Translations under genes and position numbers: made by a program
Notes under the pieces: generated by a model
Seen by the model: only the letters and a program-made list of their open reading frames with translations
The model's database searches: none
Told to the model about the DNA's origin: nothing
Assembly: GCF_018860765.1 (NCBI RefSeq)
Contig: NZ_JAHKPV010000019.1
Location: 248,001-312,000 of the forward strand
Reading direction: 5' to 3'
Source of the DNA: Marinobacter salexigens
GTDB lineage: Bacteria > Pseudomonadota > Gammaproteobacteria > Pseudomonadales > Oleiphilaceae
DNA: 64,000 nt
Shown: in pieces, positions 9,685 through 19,981 of the stretch
Layout of the letters: each line of letters opens with the position of its first letter
Position numbering within the stretch: the first letter of the stretch is position 1

Positions 9685-10731
9685 TTAGAGCAGTTCACCG
9701 TTCGCTTCAGCCGGAACTTCCGCGGCAGCGTCTTTGGCGACCGGCTTCGGCATCAAGCTCTCGCGCACTTTGGCTTCGATTTCCTTGGCGATCTCAATAT
9801 TCTCTTCAAGGAACTTGCACGCATTGGCTTTGCCTTGACCGATTTTATCACCGTTATAGGCGTACCAAGCGCCAGACTTGTCCACAAAGCCTTCTTTAAC
9901 ACCCATATCAAGCACCTCAGCCATGTGGTAAATGCCCTTGCCATAAAGAATTTGGAACTCGGCCTGACGGAAAGGCGGGGCTACCTTGTTTTTGACCACT
10001 TTAACCCGAGTCTCGTTACCCACAACCTCATCGCCATCTTTCACAGCACCGATGCGGCGGATATCCAAACGCACAGATGAGTAGAACTTCAGGGCGTTAC
10101 CACCGGTTGTGGTTTCCGGGCTACCAAACATCACACCAATCTTCATACGGATCTGGTTAATAAACACCATCAAGCAGTTGGCATGCTTAACGTTACCCGT
10201 GAGCTTCCGTAAAGCTTGCGACATTAGGCGAGCCTGCAGACCAACGTGGCTATCGCCCATCTCGCCTTCGATTTCCGCCTTTGGCGTAAGTGCAGCAACA
10301 GAGTCAACAATGATGACGTCAACTGCGTTGGAGCGCACCAGCATGTCTGCGATCTCTAGCGCCTGCTCACCGGTATCCGGCTGGGAAACCAACAGGTCGT
10401 CTACATTAACGCCGAGTTTTTCTGCGTAGATGGGGTCTAGCGCGTGCTCAGCATCGATGAACGCACAGGTTTTACCAGCTTTTTGTGCTTCGGCAATGAC
10501 TTGAAGAGTCAGCGTGGTTTTACCGGAGCTTTCAGGGCCGTAAATCTCCACGATTCGACCATAAGGCAGGCCACCTATACCCAAAGCAACGTCCAAACCA
10601 AGGGACCCGGTAGAGACCGCAGGAATGGCTTCGCGGGGCTGATCACCCATTTTCATCACGGCGCCTTTACCAAACTGCCGTTCAATCTGGCCTAATGCTG
10701 CGCTCAATGCTTTTTTGCGGTTGTCTTCCAT
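9685..10731 (-). CDS. recA: recombinase RecA
   Basis: 348 residues, standard RecA length. It forms filaments on single-stranded DNA for strand exchange and stimulates LexA self-cleavage. The Walker A box is GPESSGKTT (near 65-73), and the highly conserved core includes [10 protein letters not shown], the L2-region [17 protein letters not shown] and [14 protein letters not shown]. The C-terminal tail is acidic and alanine-rich as usual. The start is ATG at 10731 with GGTTTACACTG upstream. A consensus LexA box lies 96-115 bp upstream, so expression is SOS-controlled. pncC precedes it on the same strand, the common gammaproteobacterial order. Confidence 0.99.
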   Translation of the reverse strand: MEDNRKKALSAALGQIERQFGKGAVMKMGDQPREAIPAVSTGSLGLDVALGIGGLPYGRIVEIYGPESSGKTTLTLQVIAEAQKAGKTCAFIDAEHALDPIYAEKLGVNVDDLLVSQPDTGEQALEIADMLVRSNAVDVIIVDSVAALTPKAEIEGEMGDSHVGLQARLMSQALRKLTGNVKHANCLMVFINQIRMKIGVMFGSPETTTGGNALKFYSSVRLDIRRIGAVKDGDEVVGNETRVKVVKNKVAPPFRQAEFQILYGKGIYHMAEVLDMGVKEGFVDKSGAWYAYNGDKIGQGKANACKFLEENIEIAKEIEAKVRESLMPKPVAKDAAAEVPAEANGELL

Positions 10732-10826
10732 CAGTGTAAACCCTCTGTTGCCTTGGCCAACGGCACTATAGTCAAGCCGGTGGAGATATAGTTAAACGGG
10801 AAGCCGTACAGTGGTTACAGCATATT

Positions 10827-10846
10827 CCCTGTATATTTGAACAGTA
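10827..10846 (-). promoter_or_regulatory. LexA (SOS) box upstream of recA
   Basis: On the recA strand it reads TACTGTTCAAATATACAGGG, which contains CTG-N10-CAG with an AT-rich centre, the gammaproteobacterial SOS consensus. It lies 96 bp upstream of the recA ATG in the 149-bp gap after pncC. Confidence 0.9.
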
Positions 10847-10880
10847 TTAAAACATACCCCGAAGAAGAGGCCAACCCCTG

Positions 10881-11396
10881 TTATTGTGAAAGCCTTCGGG
10901 TTTGTCTCAAAAACTGCCTGACACCTCGCAGGACATAGATAACCGCCTGTCGACGCACCTGATCACGGTCACCACTGAAATGCTGAACAACCGCTTCGGT
11001 ACTCTCGGTACCCGTCCCCCATGCAAACCAAACCGTTCCGACCGGCTTTTCCTCGGAGCCACCACCCGGCCCTGCTACACCGCTAATCGCAACTGCAACA
11101 TCCGCCCCGGTTGTTGCCAGTGCACCGGCAACCATTTCCCGAACCACCGCTTCGCTTACGGCTCCGTGGTTGTCCAGCGACCTACCGGTAACACTCAGAA
11201 GCTTTTGCTTCGCCTCATTGCTGTAGGTAACCAGACCACCTATCACGTAGGCGGAAGATCCCGCTTTATCGGTCAACACCTTAGCCACCCAGCCACCAGT
11301 GCAGCTTTCGGCAGTAACTACAGTGAGCCCGGCTTTTAGCAATTCATCAGCCAATTGGTTTCCTGCTTGTTCGAGTTCGTGGTCAGTGGCAGGCAT
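10881..11396 (-). CDS. pncC: nicotinamide-nucleotide amidohydrolase PncC (CinA C-terminal domain protein)
   Basis: 171 residues, the stand-alone CinA C-terminal domain. The family deamidates nicotinamide mononucleotide to nicotinic acid mononucleotide in NAD recycling. The diagnostic [11 protein letters not shown] is near residues 28-38 with the catalytic serine, and [24 protein letters not shown] near 100-124 is the second conserved block. The ATG at 11396 is divergent from mutS (82 bp apart). recA follows on the same strand. No N-terminal molybdopterin-binding domain is present, as in most gammaproteobacteria. Confidence 0.95.
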   Translation of the reverse strand: MPATDHELEQAGNQLADELLKAGLTVVTAESCTGGWVAKVLTDKAGSSAYVIGGLVTYSNEAKQKLLSVTGRSLDNHGAVSEAVVREMVAGALATTGADVAVAISGVAGPGGGSEEKPVGTVWFAWGTGTESTEAVVQHFSGDRDQVRRQAVIYVLRGVRQFLRQTRRLSQ

Positions 11397-11478
11397 AATG
11401 GTCTCCCTCGTTTCATCACGGGCGTTATTTTCTTACAATCCGTGGCTTCATCCAAAGCAAGATTATCCGGACTCGTCC

Positions 11479-14097
11479 ATGTCAGCAGCTCAAAACAGCA
11501 AACCCCAGCACACACCTATGATGCAGCAATACCTCAAAATCAAGGGCCAGCACCCCGATGAGTTAGTGTTCTACCGCATGGGTGACTTTTACGAGCTGTT
11601 TTACGACGACGCCAAGAAAGCCGCAGAGCTAATGGATATTACCCTCACCGCAAGGGGACAATCCGGCGGTAACCCGATCCCCATGGCGGGTATACCGTTT
11701 CATTCATCTGAAGGCTACATTGCCCGTCTGGTCCGTGCCGGTCAATCCATTGCCATTGTTGAGCAAATTGGCGACCCGGCAACCAGCAAAGGCCCGGTAG
11801 ATCGTCAGGTGGTCAGGATTGTTACGCCGGGCACTCTAAGCGACGACGCTTACTTGGAAGACCGCCGCGACAACTTGCTAGCTGCAATCTACCACCAGCG
11901 CGAGCATTTCGGTTTTGCCTCACTGGATATCTCCAGCGGTCGCTTTGTTGTTTCTGAACTGGATAGTCTGGAAGCCCTACAAGGCGAACTGCAACGGCTA
12001 CGTCCAGCGGAAATTCTTATCAGCGAAGATTTCCCCTATCAGGACGTTGTCGCCGGGCTTACCGGCGTTCGGCGTCAAGGCCCTTGGCTTTTTGAATCGG
12101 ATACTGCGCGCCGGGTGCTCACCCAGCAACTGCAAGTTCGCGACCTCACCGGCTTCGGCTGCGAAGATCTAAGCTTGGCTATTTGTGCAGCCGGTTGCCT
12201 GTTGCAATATGCGAAAGAAACTCAGCGCACGGCCCTACCCCACATTCGCAAACTCACCCGGGAACGCCGGGATGAAGCGGTGGTTCTCGATGCTACCAGC
12301 CGCCGCAACCTAGAAATCGACATTAATCTAATGGGCGGCCACCAGCACACACTGGCCTGGGTAATGGATAAAACCGCTACTTCTATGGGCGGCCGCGAGC
12401 TGCGGCGTTGGCTAAACCGCCCTCTTCGGGATGTAAACGTGGTTCAGCAACGCCAGCAAGCCGTATCAGCCCTGCTTGAAGGCTTCCATTACGAACCTGT
12501 ACACGACCTACTCAAAACCGTAGGCGATATTGAACGCGTGCTCGCCCGTGTGGCCCTGCGTTCGGCCCGTCCGAGAGACCTTGCACGCCTGCGGGATGCA
12601 TTTCATGCACTTCCAGAATTACAGGAAGCCCTAAAGCCGGTTACCTCCCACCACATTGTTAAGCTCGCGACGGTAATAGGCGAATACCCCGAGCTCGCCG
12701 ATATGTTGGAGCGCGCGATTATCGACAACCCTCCCGTCGTAATTCGCGAAGGCGGGGTGATTCGAGAGGGCTTTGATGAAGAACTGGACGAGCTGCGTAA
12801 CATCAGCGAGAACGCGGGTCAGTACCTGTTGGATGTCGAAACCCGTGAACGGCAGCGCACCGGTATAAGTACCTTGAAGGTTGGCTACAACCGGGTACAC
12901 GGCTACTACATCGAAATCAGCCGGGCTCAGTCTGCTCAAGCTCCGGTGGATTACATCCGCCGTCAGACTCTGAAGAACGCAGAACGTTTTATTACACCGG
13001 AGCTGAAAGAGTTCGAAGACAAAGCTTTGAGTGCCAAGAGCCGTGCGTTGGCTAGAGAAAAAGCACTCTATGACGAAGTGTTAGAAACCGTTGCCGAACA
13101 ACTCGCCCCCCTGCAGGATGCCGCACAGGCCCTGTCAGAGTTGGATGTAATCAGCAACTTCGCTGAACGCGCCACCACCTTACGCTTTGTTGCACCGGAG
13201 TTTCGTGATGCCCCGGGGTTTGATGTTGAGGATGGCCGCCACCCGGTGGTTGAACAGCTTCTGGATGAACCTTTCGTACCCAACAACCTGCTAATGGATA
13301 CGCAGCGCCGCATGCTGGTTATTACCGGCCCCAACATGGGCGGTAAGTCCACCTACATGCGCCAAGCGGCGCTGATCGCTTTGTTGGCTTACACCGGGAG
13401 TTTTGTACCCGCCAATCGCGCCGTATTGGGGCCAGTTGATCGAATCTTTACTCGGATGGGGTCATCGGATGATATCGCTGGCGGACGTTCGACCTTTATG
13501 GTGGAAATGACCGAAACCGCGAACATTCTGCATAATGCCACTGAACTCAGCCTTGTACTGATGGACGAAGTCGGCCGGGGCACGAGCACCTTTGATGGTT
13601 TGTCTCTGGCTTGGGCGACTGCAGAACATTTGGCAAAAGAAATTCGCTGTTACACCCTGTTTGCTACGCACTACTTTGAACTTACACAGCTTGCAGACGA
13701 TCTTGAGCTCGCAGTGAACGTGCACCTTACAGCAACAGAGCACGACGACAGCATCGTATTCCTGCACAATGTACACGAAGGCCCCGCCAGCCAGAGCTAT
13801 GGCCTGCAAGTAGCGAAGCTGGCAGGCGTGCCCCAGAGCGTTATAGGCAACGCCAAGGCGCAGTTAAAATTGCTAGAGGGCAGCGCTGTACCTGCGGCCA
13901 TTGCACCTAAATCCGTCGCAGAGTCACCCAAAAGACAGCCAGCAATACCCACCCAAACCGTATACCAAGGTGATATGTTTGCCAGTGCAGAGCCCAGCGC
14001 TGTTGAAGACGCTTTAAAAAGCCTTGATCTGGACGACTTATCCCCCAGAGAAGCCATGAACCGGCTCTATGAATTGAAAAAATTATTGAAAAACTGA
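11479..14097 (+). CDS. mutS: DNA mismatch repair protein MutS
   Basis: 872 residues from the ATG at 11479. An in-frame upstream extension to 11299 runs into pncC on the other strand and lacks MutS character. The mismatch-reading Phe-Tyr-Glu is in RMGDFYELF near residue 35. The connector, core (lever and clamp) domains and the ATPase follow, with Walker [10 protein letters not shown] near 620 and [13 protein letters not shown] (Walker B and signature). The short C-terminal segment [14 protein letters not shown] is the beta-clamp and tetramerisation end. MutS recognises base mismatches and recruits MutL. It is followed 147 bp later by fdxA on the same strand; a weak hairpin (AGCAGCC/GGCTGCT, 14127-14159) lies between them. 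Confidence 0.99.
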   Translation: MSAAQNSKPQHTPMMQQYLKIKGQHPDELVFYRMGDFYELFYDDAKKAAELMDITLTARGQSGGNPIPMAGIPFHSSEGYIARLVRAGQSIAIVEQIGDPATSKGPVDRQVVRIVTPGTLSDDAYLEDRRDNLLAAIYHQREHFGFASLDISSGRFVVSELDSLEALQGELQRLRPAEILISEDFPYQDVVAGLTGVRRQGPWLFESDTARRVLTQQLQVRDLTGFGCEDLSLAICAAGCLLQYAKETQRTALPHIRKLTRERRDEAVVLDATSRRNLEIDINLMGGHQHTLAWVMDKTATSMGGRELRRWLNRPLRDVNVVQQRQQAVSALLEGFHYEPVHDLLKTVGDIERVLARVALRSARPRDLARLRDAFHALPELQEALKPVTSHHIVKLATVIGEYPELADMLERAIIDNPPVVIREGGVIREGFDEELDELRNISENAGQYLLDVETRERQRTGISTLKVGYNRVHGYYIEISRAQSAQAPVDYIRRQTLKNAERFITPELKEFEDKALSAKSRALAREKALYDEVLETVAEQLAPLQDAAQALSELDVISNFAERATTLRFVAPEFRDAPGFDVEDGRHPVVEQLLDEPFVPNNLLMDTQRRMLVITGPNMGGKSTYMRQAALIALLAYTGSFVPANRAVLGPVDRIFTRMGSSDDIAGGRSTFMVEMTETANILHNATELSLVLMDEVGRGTSTFDGLSLAWATAEHLAKEIRCYTLFATHYFELTQLADDLELAVNVHLTATEHDDSIVFLHNVHEGPASQSYGLQVAKLAGVPQSVIGNAKAQLKLLEGSAVPAAIAPKSVAESPKRQPAIPTQTVYQGDMFASAEPSAVEDALKSLDLDDLSPREAMNRLYELKKLLKN

Positions 14098-14244
14098 GGG
14101 GAAATTGACCTGAGTAATAAGGTTATAGCAGCCAGACGCTTGCGGCAGTGCGGGCTGCTCCCTACAATATCGCCCATTAAATATAACCATGGAGCCTGAC
14201 AACATGCTCCGGATGAGATTGACCACTGGACCAGGGATCTGATT

Positions 14245-14568
14245 ATGGCGTTTATCGTTACCGATAACTGCATCAAGTGCAAATACACAGACTGTGTGGA
14301 AGTATGCCCGGTAGATTGCTTCTACGAGGGGCCAAACTTTCTGGTAATCGATCCCGACGAGTGCATCGACTGTGCGCTGTGTGAGCCTGAGTGCCCGGCC
14401 GAGGCGATATTCTCTGAGGACGAACTGCCAGCAGATCAGCAGCCGTTTGTGGAAATTAACGCCGATCTGGCAGGCAAATGGCCCAACATCACCGAGAAGA
14501 AAGATCCGCTGCCGGACGCCGAGGAGTGGGATGGCAAGCCCGACAAACTCCAATATCTGGAGAAGTAA
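14245..14568 (+). CDS. fdxA: seven-iron ferredoxin FdxA
   Basis: 107 residues. The N-terminal half holds two cluster motifs: [14 protein letters not shown] for the 3Fe-4S/4Fe-4S pair and [12 protein letters not shown] for the second set. The rest is the helical C-terminal extension typical of Azotobacter-type FdxA. It is a low-potential electron carrier in the cytoplasm. The mutS-fdxA order is common in Pseudomonas and Marinobacter relatives. A strong terminator follows 32 bp after the stop. Confidence 0.97.
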   Translation: MAFIVTDNCIKCKYTDCVEVCPVDCFYEGPNFLVIDPDECIDCALCEPECPAEAIFSEDELPADQQPFVEINADLAGKWPNITEKKDPLPDAEEWDGKPDKLQYLEK

Positions 14569-14600
14569 TTCCAGTGCGGTTTACTACAACCGCCTGAATC

Positions 14601-14636
14601 AAAAAAGGGAAGCCGGCTCCGGTTTCCCTTTTTTTA
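14601..14636. terminator. intrinsic terminator, probably bidirectional
   Basis: GGGAAGCCGG and CCGGTTTCCC (one G-T pair) form a 10-bp stem with a 2-base loop, flanked by A6 on the left and T7 on the right. It ends the mutS/fdxA side on the plus strand and the LysE gene at 14646 on the minus strand. Confidence 0.92.
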
Positions 14637-14645
14637 TATACCCGG

Positions 14646-15290
14646 TCAATTGCTTGCCAGCTTTGCACCCATCAAAATGAAAAAGCTCCCTGTCAGCCCA
14701 TTTAGCATCCGCTTTACCCCCTTACCAACACCCACACCCCGGAAACACACCACCATCCAGGCCAACCCGCACTGCCAGAACATCGCCAACAGAAAATGCA
14801 CGCCCGCCAGCACCAGTGATTGTTGAAAGGCACTTCCCGAGGGATCTACAAATTGCGGCAACAGAGCCATATAAAACAGAGCGGTTTTCGGGTTGAGCAC
14901 ATTTGAAAGCAGGCCCTCACGAAACGACATCTGCAGCGGAAGATTGCGGCGGGTAACGGCGGGTGACTCTGCATCAGCAACAGGCTCGCCCTTTACTGCG
15001 TTCCTGAGCGAACCCAGGCCAAGCCAGATCAGATAGCATGCGCCGGCCCATTTAAGCGCAGAGAATGCCCAAGCCGTTTCCAGCAAAAGAAGGGAAATAC
15101 CCAGTGCAGAGAGAGTGGCGTGAATAAACAAGCCACTGCAGATACCCACACTGGTTACGCAGCCATCCCGGAAGCCTCCGCGACCGGCATTTCGCATAAC
15201 CAGCAGCGTATCCACACCCGGCGTTACGGTAAGCAGACTTATGGCAATCAGATAAGCCCAGAGCAACTCGGAAACCAGACACACCTCCAC
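14646..15290 (-). CDS. LysE/RhtB-family amino acid exporter
   Basis: 214 residues with about six membrane spans. The start segment LLWAYLIAISLLTVTPGVDTLLV is the family signature of RhtB-type exporters, which move homoserine, threonine or other neutral amino acids out of the cell. The conserved LLSNVLNPKTALFYMALLPQFV lies near 125-145. The start is uncertain: GTG at 15290 overlaps the GGAGG that would be its ribosome binding site, so translation may begin a few codons later. The substrate is unknown. Confidence 0.88.
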   Translation of the reverse strand: MEVCLVSELLWAYLIAISLLTVTPGVDTLLVMRNAGRGGFRDGCVTSVGICSGLFIHATLSALGISLLLLETAWAFSALKWAGACYLIWLGLGSLRNAVKGEPVADAESPAVTRRNLPLQMSFREGLLSNVLNPKTALFYMALLPQFVDPSGSAFQQSLVLAGVHFLLAMFWQCGLAWMVVCFRGVGVGKGVKRMLNGLTGSFFILMGAKLASN

Positions 15291-15317
15291 ATCGCTTGTT
15301 GCGGAAGACTGAATGTG

Positions 15318-16361
15318 TCAGGCCTCCCGCTCTAGAATTTTGCGTGCCGCTGCAGAGCTATAGAACGCTGTCAGTCGCCGACGCACAAGGGACTCAACAT
15401 AACCCTCTTCCCGGAGGACGTCTAAAACTGGAATGGCCCAGGCGTCCACCTCGGCCATAATCACCTCACGGGTAACCCCCAGATCGCCGAGCAGATCCGT
15501 CAGTGGGCGATCACCATACTTTACGAACAGGTGTGCAACCACAGCCCGGGCGCAGCCTTCGAAGTACTCAGTCTTGCGGAATTGTAACCAGAACTCATAG
15601 CCCAGCACCACAAATGCTTGAAGCTCAACGTCGCCAAGGCCTTCACGAAGCTCATCAACCGTGCGGTCCTCTACGGCAACCCAGGCTGCCATAACCGTAT
15701 CCCGCACCTCATCATCGGATAATGCACGCTGCAGGAACTGCTCGCTGCGACTAATTAGTCCTGGCAAGCTATCGGAAAGCCAGGCTTTTAGCCTGCGTTC
15801 AAAGGTTTCATCCAATCCGGGCACGGCTTTGTTAGCCATGCGCTTGCCAAACTTCATCATGGAGCCAACACCGGGTACCGATTTTGTGATCAGGTTGTCT
15901 TCATAGAGATAGTTAACAATGCCCTGATAGACCACATTCGAAACTAGCTCCTGATAGACTGGGTGAGCCATGATTTCGCTGATTACCCGTTCGCGCTGCT
16001 GGCGCAACTCAAGCATTTCTTCTACAAAGCCCGTCGCTTGCTCACGGGTGATAATGTCACTCAATACCGTGCTTGCCTGAACGGGTGCATTGAGTACCTC
16101 GGTGGCCATCTCACCCGCCAGCTCAGGGATGCCAGCATCCAATTCCATGTCCACAACAACCCGTTGAATGGTCTCCATCACCTGCTCTTTCGAGGCTATG
16201 CGATTCAACGTTATAGCGCCTGCGTGGTCCAGAATCTCACTAACCTCCTGATTGAGAAATTTGCGGAGTTTAGCGCCTTTTAGTGAGGCAACTTCGTGCT
16301 TTACATGCAATTCCAGAAGTTGACTGGCTGGATCGATTTTGTCCTTGCTCATGGTATTCAC
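15318..16361 (-). CDS. conserved hypothetical protein, helical
   Basis: 347 residues. I do not recognise a characterised family. The sequence is rich in charged helices, with no signal peptide and no clear membrane span except a weakly hydrophobic Gly/Met segment around residues 172-188 (SVPGVGSMMKFGKRMANKA). The C terminus has an arginine-rich helix, YVESLVRRRLTAF. The start is GTG at 16361 or ATG at 16352. It stands alone between the LysE gene and the DegV pair, on the same strand as both. Its length and intact frame argue for a real gene. Confidence 0.75.
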   Translation of the reverse strand: MNTMSKDKIDPASQLLELHVKHEVASLKGAKLRKFLNQEVSEILDHAGAITLNRIASKEQVMETIQRVVVDMELDAGIPELAGEMATEVLNAPVQASTVLSDIITREQATGFVEEMLELRQQRERVISEIMAHPVYQELVSNVVYQGIVNYLYEDNLITKSVPGVGSMMKFGKRMANKAVPGLDETFERRLKAWLSDSLPGLISRSEQFLQRALSDDEVRDTVMAAWVAVEDRTVDELREGLGDVELQAFVVLGYEFWLQFRKTEYFEGCARAVVAHLFVKYGDRPLTDLLGDLGVTREVIMAEVDAWAIPVLDVLREEGYVESLVRRRLTAFYSSAAARKILEREA

Positions 16362-16498
16362 GGCCCTGTTGTAATGATGAAACTCAGCTTAATTTGAACT
16401 GGGTACCGGGAGGCTAACACGAAGATCTTAAAGACGGGTTCGCCGTAAATACGGTCGAATTGCTGCGGCCGGGCCAGTACCTGTCGCAGTAGAGGCTA

Positions 16499-17449
16499 TT
16501 ATTGAAAATCGCTGAAATTATGCGGTTCTGCCGCCAAGGCCAAGCAAAGACTGCCGGGGCCAACATAAATACTGCTGGTGATGCCCATTTGTGAAAGCAA
16601 CAACTCAACACCGTTTTTCTCACAAACATTTCTAAGCTGATTCAGGCCTGGCAAATCTTCGATCTCAGGCCAGGTTAAACCACAGGACAAGCTTACGTAT
16701 GGTGTTAGCAACCCAGCCTCAACTCTGGCGGTGGCATAGTTCATAACCTTCTCCACAGCCATATCGAAACTTCGGGTTTTTGCAACTGGTTGGCCTTCAG
16801 GGCCCTGACCAAAGATAACCGGCGTAATGTTCAGAGCCTTACCTAAAAACGCCACGACACCCGATATACTTTTGTCACCGCGGCGCCTGGCACGGTCGCG
16901 GATATAATGGAGGTCACGGGGTATAACGCAGGTAAATATTTTGTCTGAGAACCGCTCTACCTCATTCCGCAGAGCGTTCTTGGAGAGCTTTTGATCAATC
17001 AGTTTGAGCGTATGGGCCGCCAGTAGTCCCTGCCCGGCAAAGATCTGCTTGCTATCGATTACCCGCATAGAGAATTTACCTTCACGGCCTGAAGCTGAGC
17101 GCGCCTGCTCGTAATTGGCCATTACGCCGTTCATGGCTTCGGAAGCATTTTGAAAAATAAGGCTTCTACTGCGAGCCACCGTCTCACAGATAGCCACATC
17201 AAACTGGGGCACAATCTTTTCCATGAATAAATCATGGATCTGCTCTGCCGAAAAAGCATGGGTTTCAGCATGATGGCCTTTTTGCAGCAGCCCGCTCTGA
17301 TAAAACTCTTGGGTTCTTACGGGATCATGCTCGTCAATATATGTCTCACCATCGATAACGGCCGTCACAGGGAGAATAAATAAGTCATGCTTGCGGCTGA
17401 ATTCGTAAGGCAAATCACAAGCGGAATCGATGATCAGTCCTACTTTCAT
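16499..17449 (-). CDS. DegV-family fatty-acid-binding protein
   Basis: 316 residues from the ATG at 17449. The N-terminal MKVGLIIDSACDLPYEF and ILPVTAVIDGETYID match the first strands of DegV (FakB-like) proteins, which bind a fatty acid between two alpha/beta domains. RVIDSKQIFAGQGLLA near 180 is the conserved second-domain block. In Firmicutes FakB presents fatty acids to the kinase FakA; no FakA is visible here, so the role may differ. The start overlaps the TGA of the upstream hydrolase gene (ATGA), so translation is coupled and a joint lipid-related function is likely. Confidence 0.85.
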   Translation of the reverse strand: MKVGLIIDSACDLPYEFSRKHDLFILPVTAVIDGETYIDEHDPVRTQEFYQSGLLQKGHHAETHAFSAEQIHDLFMEKIVPQFDVAICETVARSRSLIFQNASEAMNGVMANYEQARSASGREGKFSMRVIDSKQIFAGQGLLAAHTLKLIDQKLSKNALRNEVERFSDKIFTCVIPRDLHYIRDRARRRGDKSISGVVAFLGKALNITPVIFGQGPEGQPVAKTRSFDMAVEKVMNYATARVEAGLLTPYVSLSCGLTWPEIEDLPGLNQLRNVCEKNGVELLLSQMGITSSIYVGPGSLCLALAAEPHNFSDFQ

Positions 17450-18276
17450 GCCAAGCCTCCCGCATCCAACTCTTTCAGGTTTTTCTCCAAAAGCGCTCTG
17501 TTGTCCTGCTGCCAAGGATGGAAACCTTTGCGAAAGTAAGCCAGAAACTCAGGTAAACACTTGCGCAAAATACCAGGCTTCCCCCACAGAAAGTTAAATC
17601 CGCCAACCCAAGTACGAATGCTCCAAAACTTGCCGTCTGTTTTTAGCAAGCTGCAGGTATTCAAAAAGGTGTATTTAAAGAAATTCCAAGTCACAAATAG
17701 AAAAATAATCCGCCTTAAGTGCTCATTTCCTACACATTCGCAGTAAACATCAAACGCCACCGACTTATGCTCGGTTTCTTCGATCGCATGCCAGCGCCAA
17801 AGTTGCGCCATAGCCGGTGTTGCACCCTCTAGCCATTCAGGGTGGCTGAGAATGGCATTCGCCAGCACTGCCGTGTAATGCTCGGCACCGCAGGTGCCTG
17901 CTAGCTGCCGACTGGGTGGAAGCTTTCCAACCCATTCCATGTGCTTGCGAAAACGGCGGTCGAGCCTATCAACATCATAACCGCGCGCTTTCAAAGCCTC
18001 GTTGTATGCTTTGTGTTCCCGGCTATGCAAGGCTTCTTGACCAATAAACCCACGAATCTCGGCCCTGAGTTTCGGGTCCTCGATTTTGTCCCGATATAGC
18101 CTAACCGCATTAATAAACTGCTGCTCGCCATCGGGAAACTGGAGCGACAGGGCATTGAAGAACGCTGTACGGAACGCATCATCGCCATGCCAGTGGTTTT
18201 TTAGATCTTCGCTGACATCAAAGTGCAGGTGCCGTGGTTTAACGGACACGCCATCGGGGGTGGAGCTTATTGTCAT
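17446..18276 (-). CDS. predicted metal-dependent hydrolase (PF10118 type)
   Basis: 276 residues. The start at 18276 is chosen because AGGAGG lies directly upstream; the longer frame to 18414 would add a cysteine-rich tail without a ribosome binding site. The chain has many histidine and glutamate pairs in helices: GFIGQEALHSREHKAYNE (near 85-102) and RWHAIEETEHKSVAFDVY (near 165-182). These form a di-metal, ferritin-like ligand pattern (E..H...H, EE.EH). PF10118 proteins are annotated as predicted hydrolases, but no reaction is established to my knowledge. It is coupled to the DegV gene. Confidence 0.8.
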   Translation of the reverse strand: MTISSTPDGVSVKPRHLHFDVSEDLKNHWHGDDAFRTAFFNALSLQFPDGEQQFINAVRLYRDKIEDPKLRAEIRGFIGQEALHSREHKAYNEALKARGYDVDRLDRRFRKHMEWVGKLPPSRQLAGTCGAEHYTAVLANAILSHPEWLEGATPAMAQLWRWHAIEETEHKSVAFDVYCECVGNEHLRRIIFLFVTWNFFKYTFLNTCSLLKTDGKFWSIRTWVGGFNFLWGKPGILRKCLPEFLAYFRKGFHPWQQDNRALLEKNLKELDAGGLA

Positions 18277-18429
18277 GACTGCCTCCTTTTTATTATGTCT
18301 TTTGAGCAGTGGGCAAAAAATCATCAATATGGGCAGTTTAGTACCCGGAGCAAGGCAGAAGGAAGGGGCAAGCCAGAAAAACGGACAAGTTGTCACAAAA
18401 TGACACATCGTCATTCAAAAGTTATAGGT

Positions 18430-18456
18430 AAAAAAAGGGGAGGCATTTCGCCTCCC
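18430..18456 (-). terminator. intrinsic terminator of the permease / acyl-CoA synthetase unit
   Basis: On the minus strand GGGAGGC-GAAAT-GCCTCCC forms a 7-bp perfect stem followed by C and a run of seven T. It lies about 50 bp beyond the stop of the permease gene at 18508. Confidence 0.9.
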
Positions 18457-18507
18457 AAAGACACACGGACTCTAAACTGCCTCCAACTGAAGCCGGAGGC
18501 CAAAACT

Positions 18508-19884
18508 TCAATCCTTGCTTGACTCTTCCACACCCGGCGCTTCGGGATCTGGAGTAAAGCCAATCAGTTTGGTTCGCTCTATCAGCAAGTAGAGCACCAC
18601 TCCGGTCCCAAGGCCCCAGCCTGCTCCATAGACAGCCAATACCACGCCCATGGTGCCCGCAATACCCCGCTCGGTATTATTTTCCAACTGCTCCAAACCC
18701 ACCATCAAACAGATGTAGCCGGTCAACAAGAGCGTCAGAGACAAGGCTATGGGCAATACCGGCTGGAAAAAGCTCACCAAAGGTAGGATAAACAGGGCAA
18801 TAAAGCCGGTGATCCAGAAGGTGCCGCCGCCACTATAGATGGAGTCCATAGCGTTGCGTCCGTATTTGTAACGCTCGGCCATGGTGGCGGTTACGGCGGT
18901 CCAAATTGGGCCAGCCAGACCAGGATATGGCGCAAAGAACGCGTGACCGCCGTTACGGATGGCCGTTACCAAATGCACGCGATCTATGCTGTTGTCGATA
19001 TCCTCGTCTTTACGCAGATGGTCCACACGGTTCATAAGGGATTGGCCCACTACAATATCCCCGAAGGCAATAATGTAAGCGATGACCGCGGTCGGAACGG
19101 CGTACAGGAAGACTTTGGGGTCGGGGAATCCGACAGTAAACGGCAGATAGTTCCACAACTCGTCAAAGGCGGGTTTGGTAATGCCCCACTCAACATTCGG
19201 TACATCGTATTCGCCTGTGGCAAAACCCACGAGAATAGCCACAACCATACCCGGCACCATGCCGTAGTTGGCGATTTTGCGGGCAAAGGAATTGCTCTCA
19301 ACAAAGCCCTTGAACGACACAGAAAACATGAGGTACAAACAAACCAAGCCGCCAACAATCAGCGATATAGGCGTATTGGCCACGCGACCGCCTACTTCAA
19401 TTTCGCCCATCAGAGCTGCGATGCCGGCGCCGATAATAATGCCGCCCTTCATGGACCGAGGAATAAGATCCACCAACTTGCTCCCCAACCGGGTGACACC
19501 CAGAAATAGGAAGATAATAAACACTAAAAACTGCAAGGCGAACATCGCCTGTATAGCCTCGGGGCCCGGCTCGAAATCACTCAGAAAAAGCAGCACAACG
19601 GGAATACCCGGCGTAATCCAGCCCGGAACCAGTGGTACCCCCAGCAAGGCCGGTAGCATAAAGCCAATACCGCAAATAACCGCATAGGCAAGTGCTACGT
19701 CATAAGGCACTCCAAGGTATTTTTGCAGCAGAGGGATCATGGCCAAGCTAACCACAAACATGATCAGTGCTTGGACCATTTCCGCAAATTCCCAGCGATA
19801 ATGCACAAAAGGAAGGCGGATTTTGAAAGGGCCTGCAGGCCAGAACGGCTGCTCTTCCCCGTTTTTTCGATGGAACATTTGCAT
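18508..19884 (-). CDS. multi-span membrane permease, NCS2/SulP-like fold (substrate unknown)
   Basis: 458 residues, about 12-13 hydrophobic spans. The start at 19884 has GGGAG 8 bases upstream; a GTG 18 bases earlier is possible. FGDIVVGQSLMNRVDH near 280-295 resembles the conserved helix-10 block of nucleobase permeases (NCS2). MKGGIIIGAGIAALMGEIEVGG and FLPALLGVPLVPGWITPGIP point to the same UraA/SulP fold. It lacks a STAS domain. It lies 97 bp downstream of the acyl-CoA synthetase and shares its strand and terminator, so it may import the acid that the synthetase activates. That is inference. Confidence 0.7.
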   Translation of the reverse strand: MQMFHRKNGEEQPFWPAGPFKIRLPFVHYRWEFAEMVQALIMFVVSLAMIPLLQKYLGVPYDVALAYAVICGIGFMLPALLGVPLVPGWITPGIPVVLLFLSDFEPGPEAIQAMFALQFLVFIIFLFLGVTRLGSKLVDLIPRSMKGGIIIGAGIAALMGEIEVGGRVANTPISLIVGGLVCLYLMFSVSFKGFVESNSFARKIANYGMVPGMVVAILVGFATGEYDVPNVEWGITKPAFDELWNYLPFTVGFPDPKVFLYAVPTAVIAYIIAFGDIVVGQSLMNRVDHLRKDEDIDNSIDRVHLVTAIRNGGHAFFAPYPGLAGPIWTAVTATMAERYKYGRNAMDSIYSGGGTFWITGFIALFILPLVSFFQPVLPIALSLTLLLTGYICLMVGLEQLENNTERGIAGTMGVVLAVYGAGWGLGTGVVLYLLIERTKLIGFTPDPEAPGVEESSKD

Positions 19885-19981
19885 AGCAGAGTCTCCCGGC
19901 ACAGTCGCTCAGAGCGTGCCTGATTAGGTTATTGTGATTTGGTATCCGGCAGCGCCAGAGTTGGCGCTGCCCTTTGGGAGG

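Noticed and set aside
11299..11478. N-terminal extension of MutS
   Set aside because: It overlaps the divergent pncC gene and lacks MutS-like sequence; canonical MutS starts near the ATG at 11479.
17450..17515. Longer DegV start at 17515
   Set aside because: It would overlap the upstream hydrolase by about 70 bases. The ATGA overlap at 17449 with MKVGLIIDS fits the family start.
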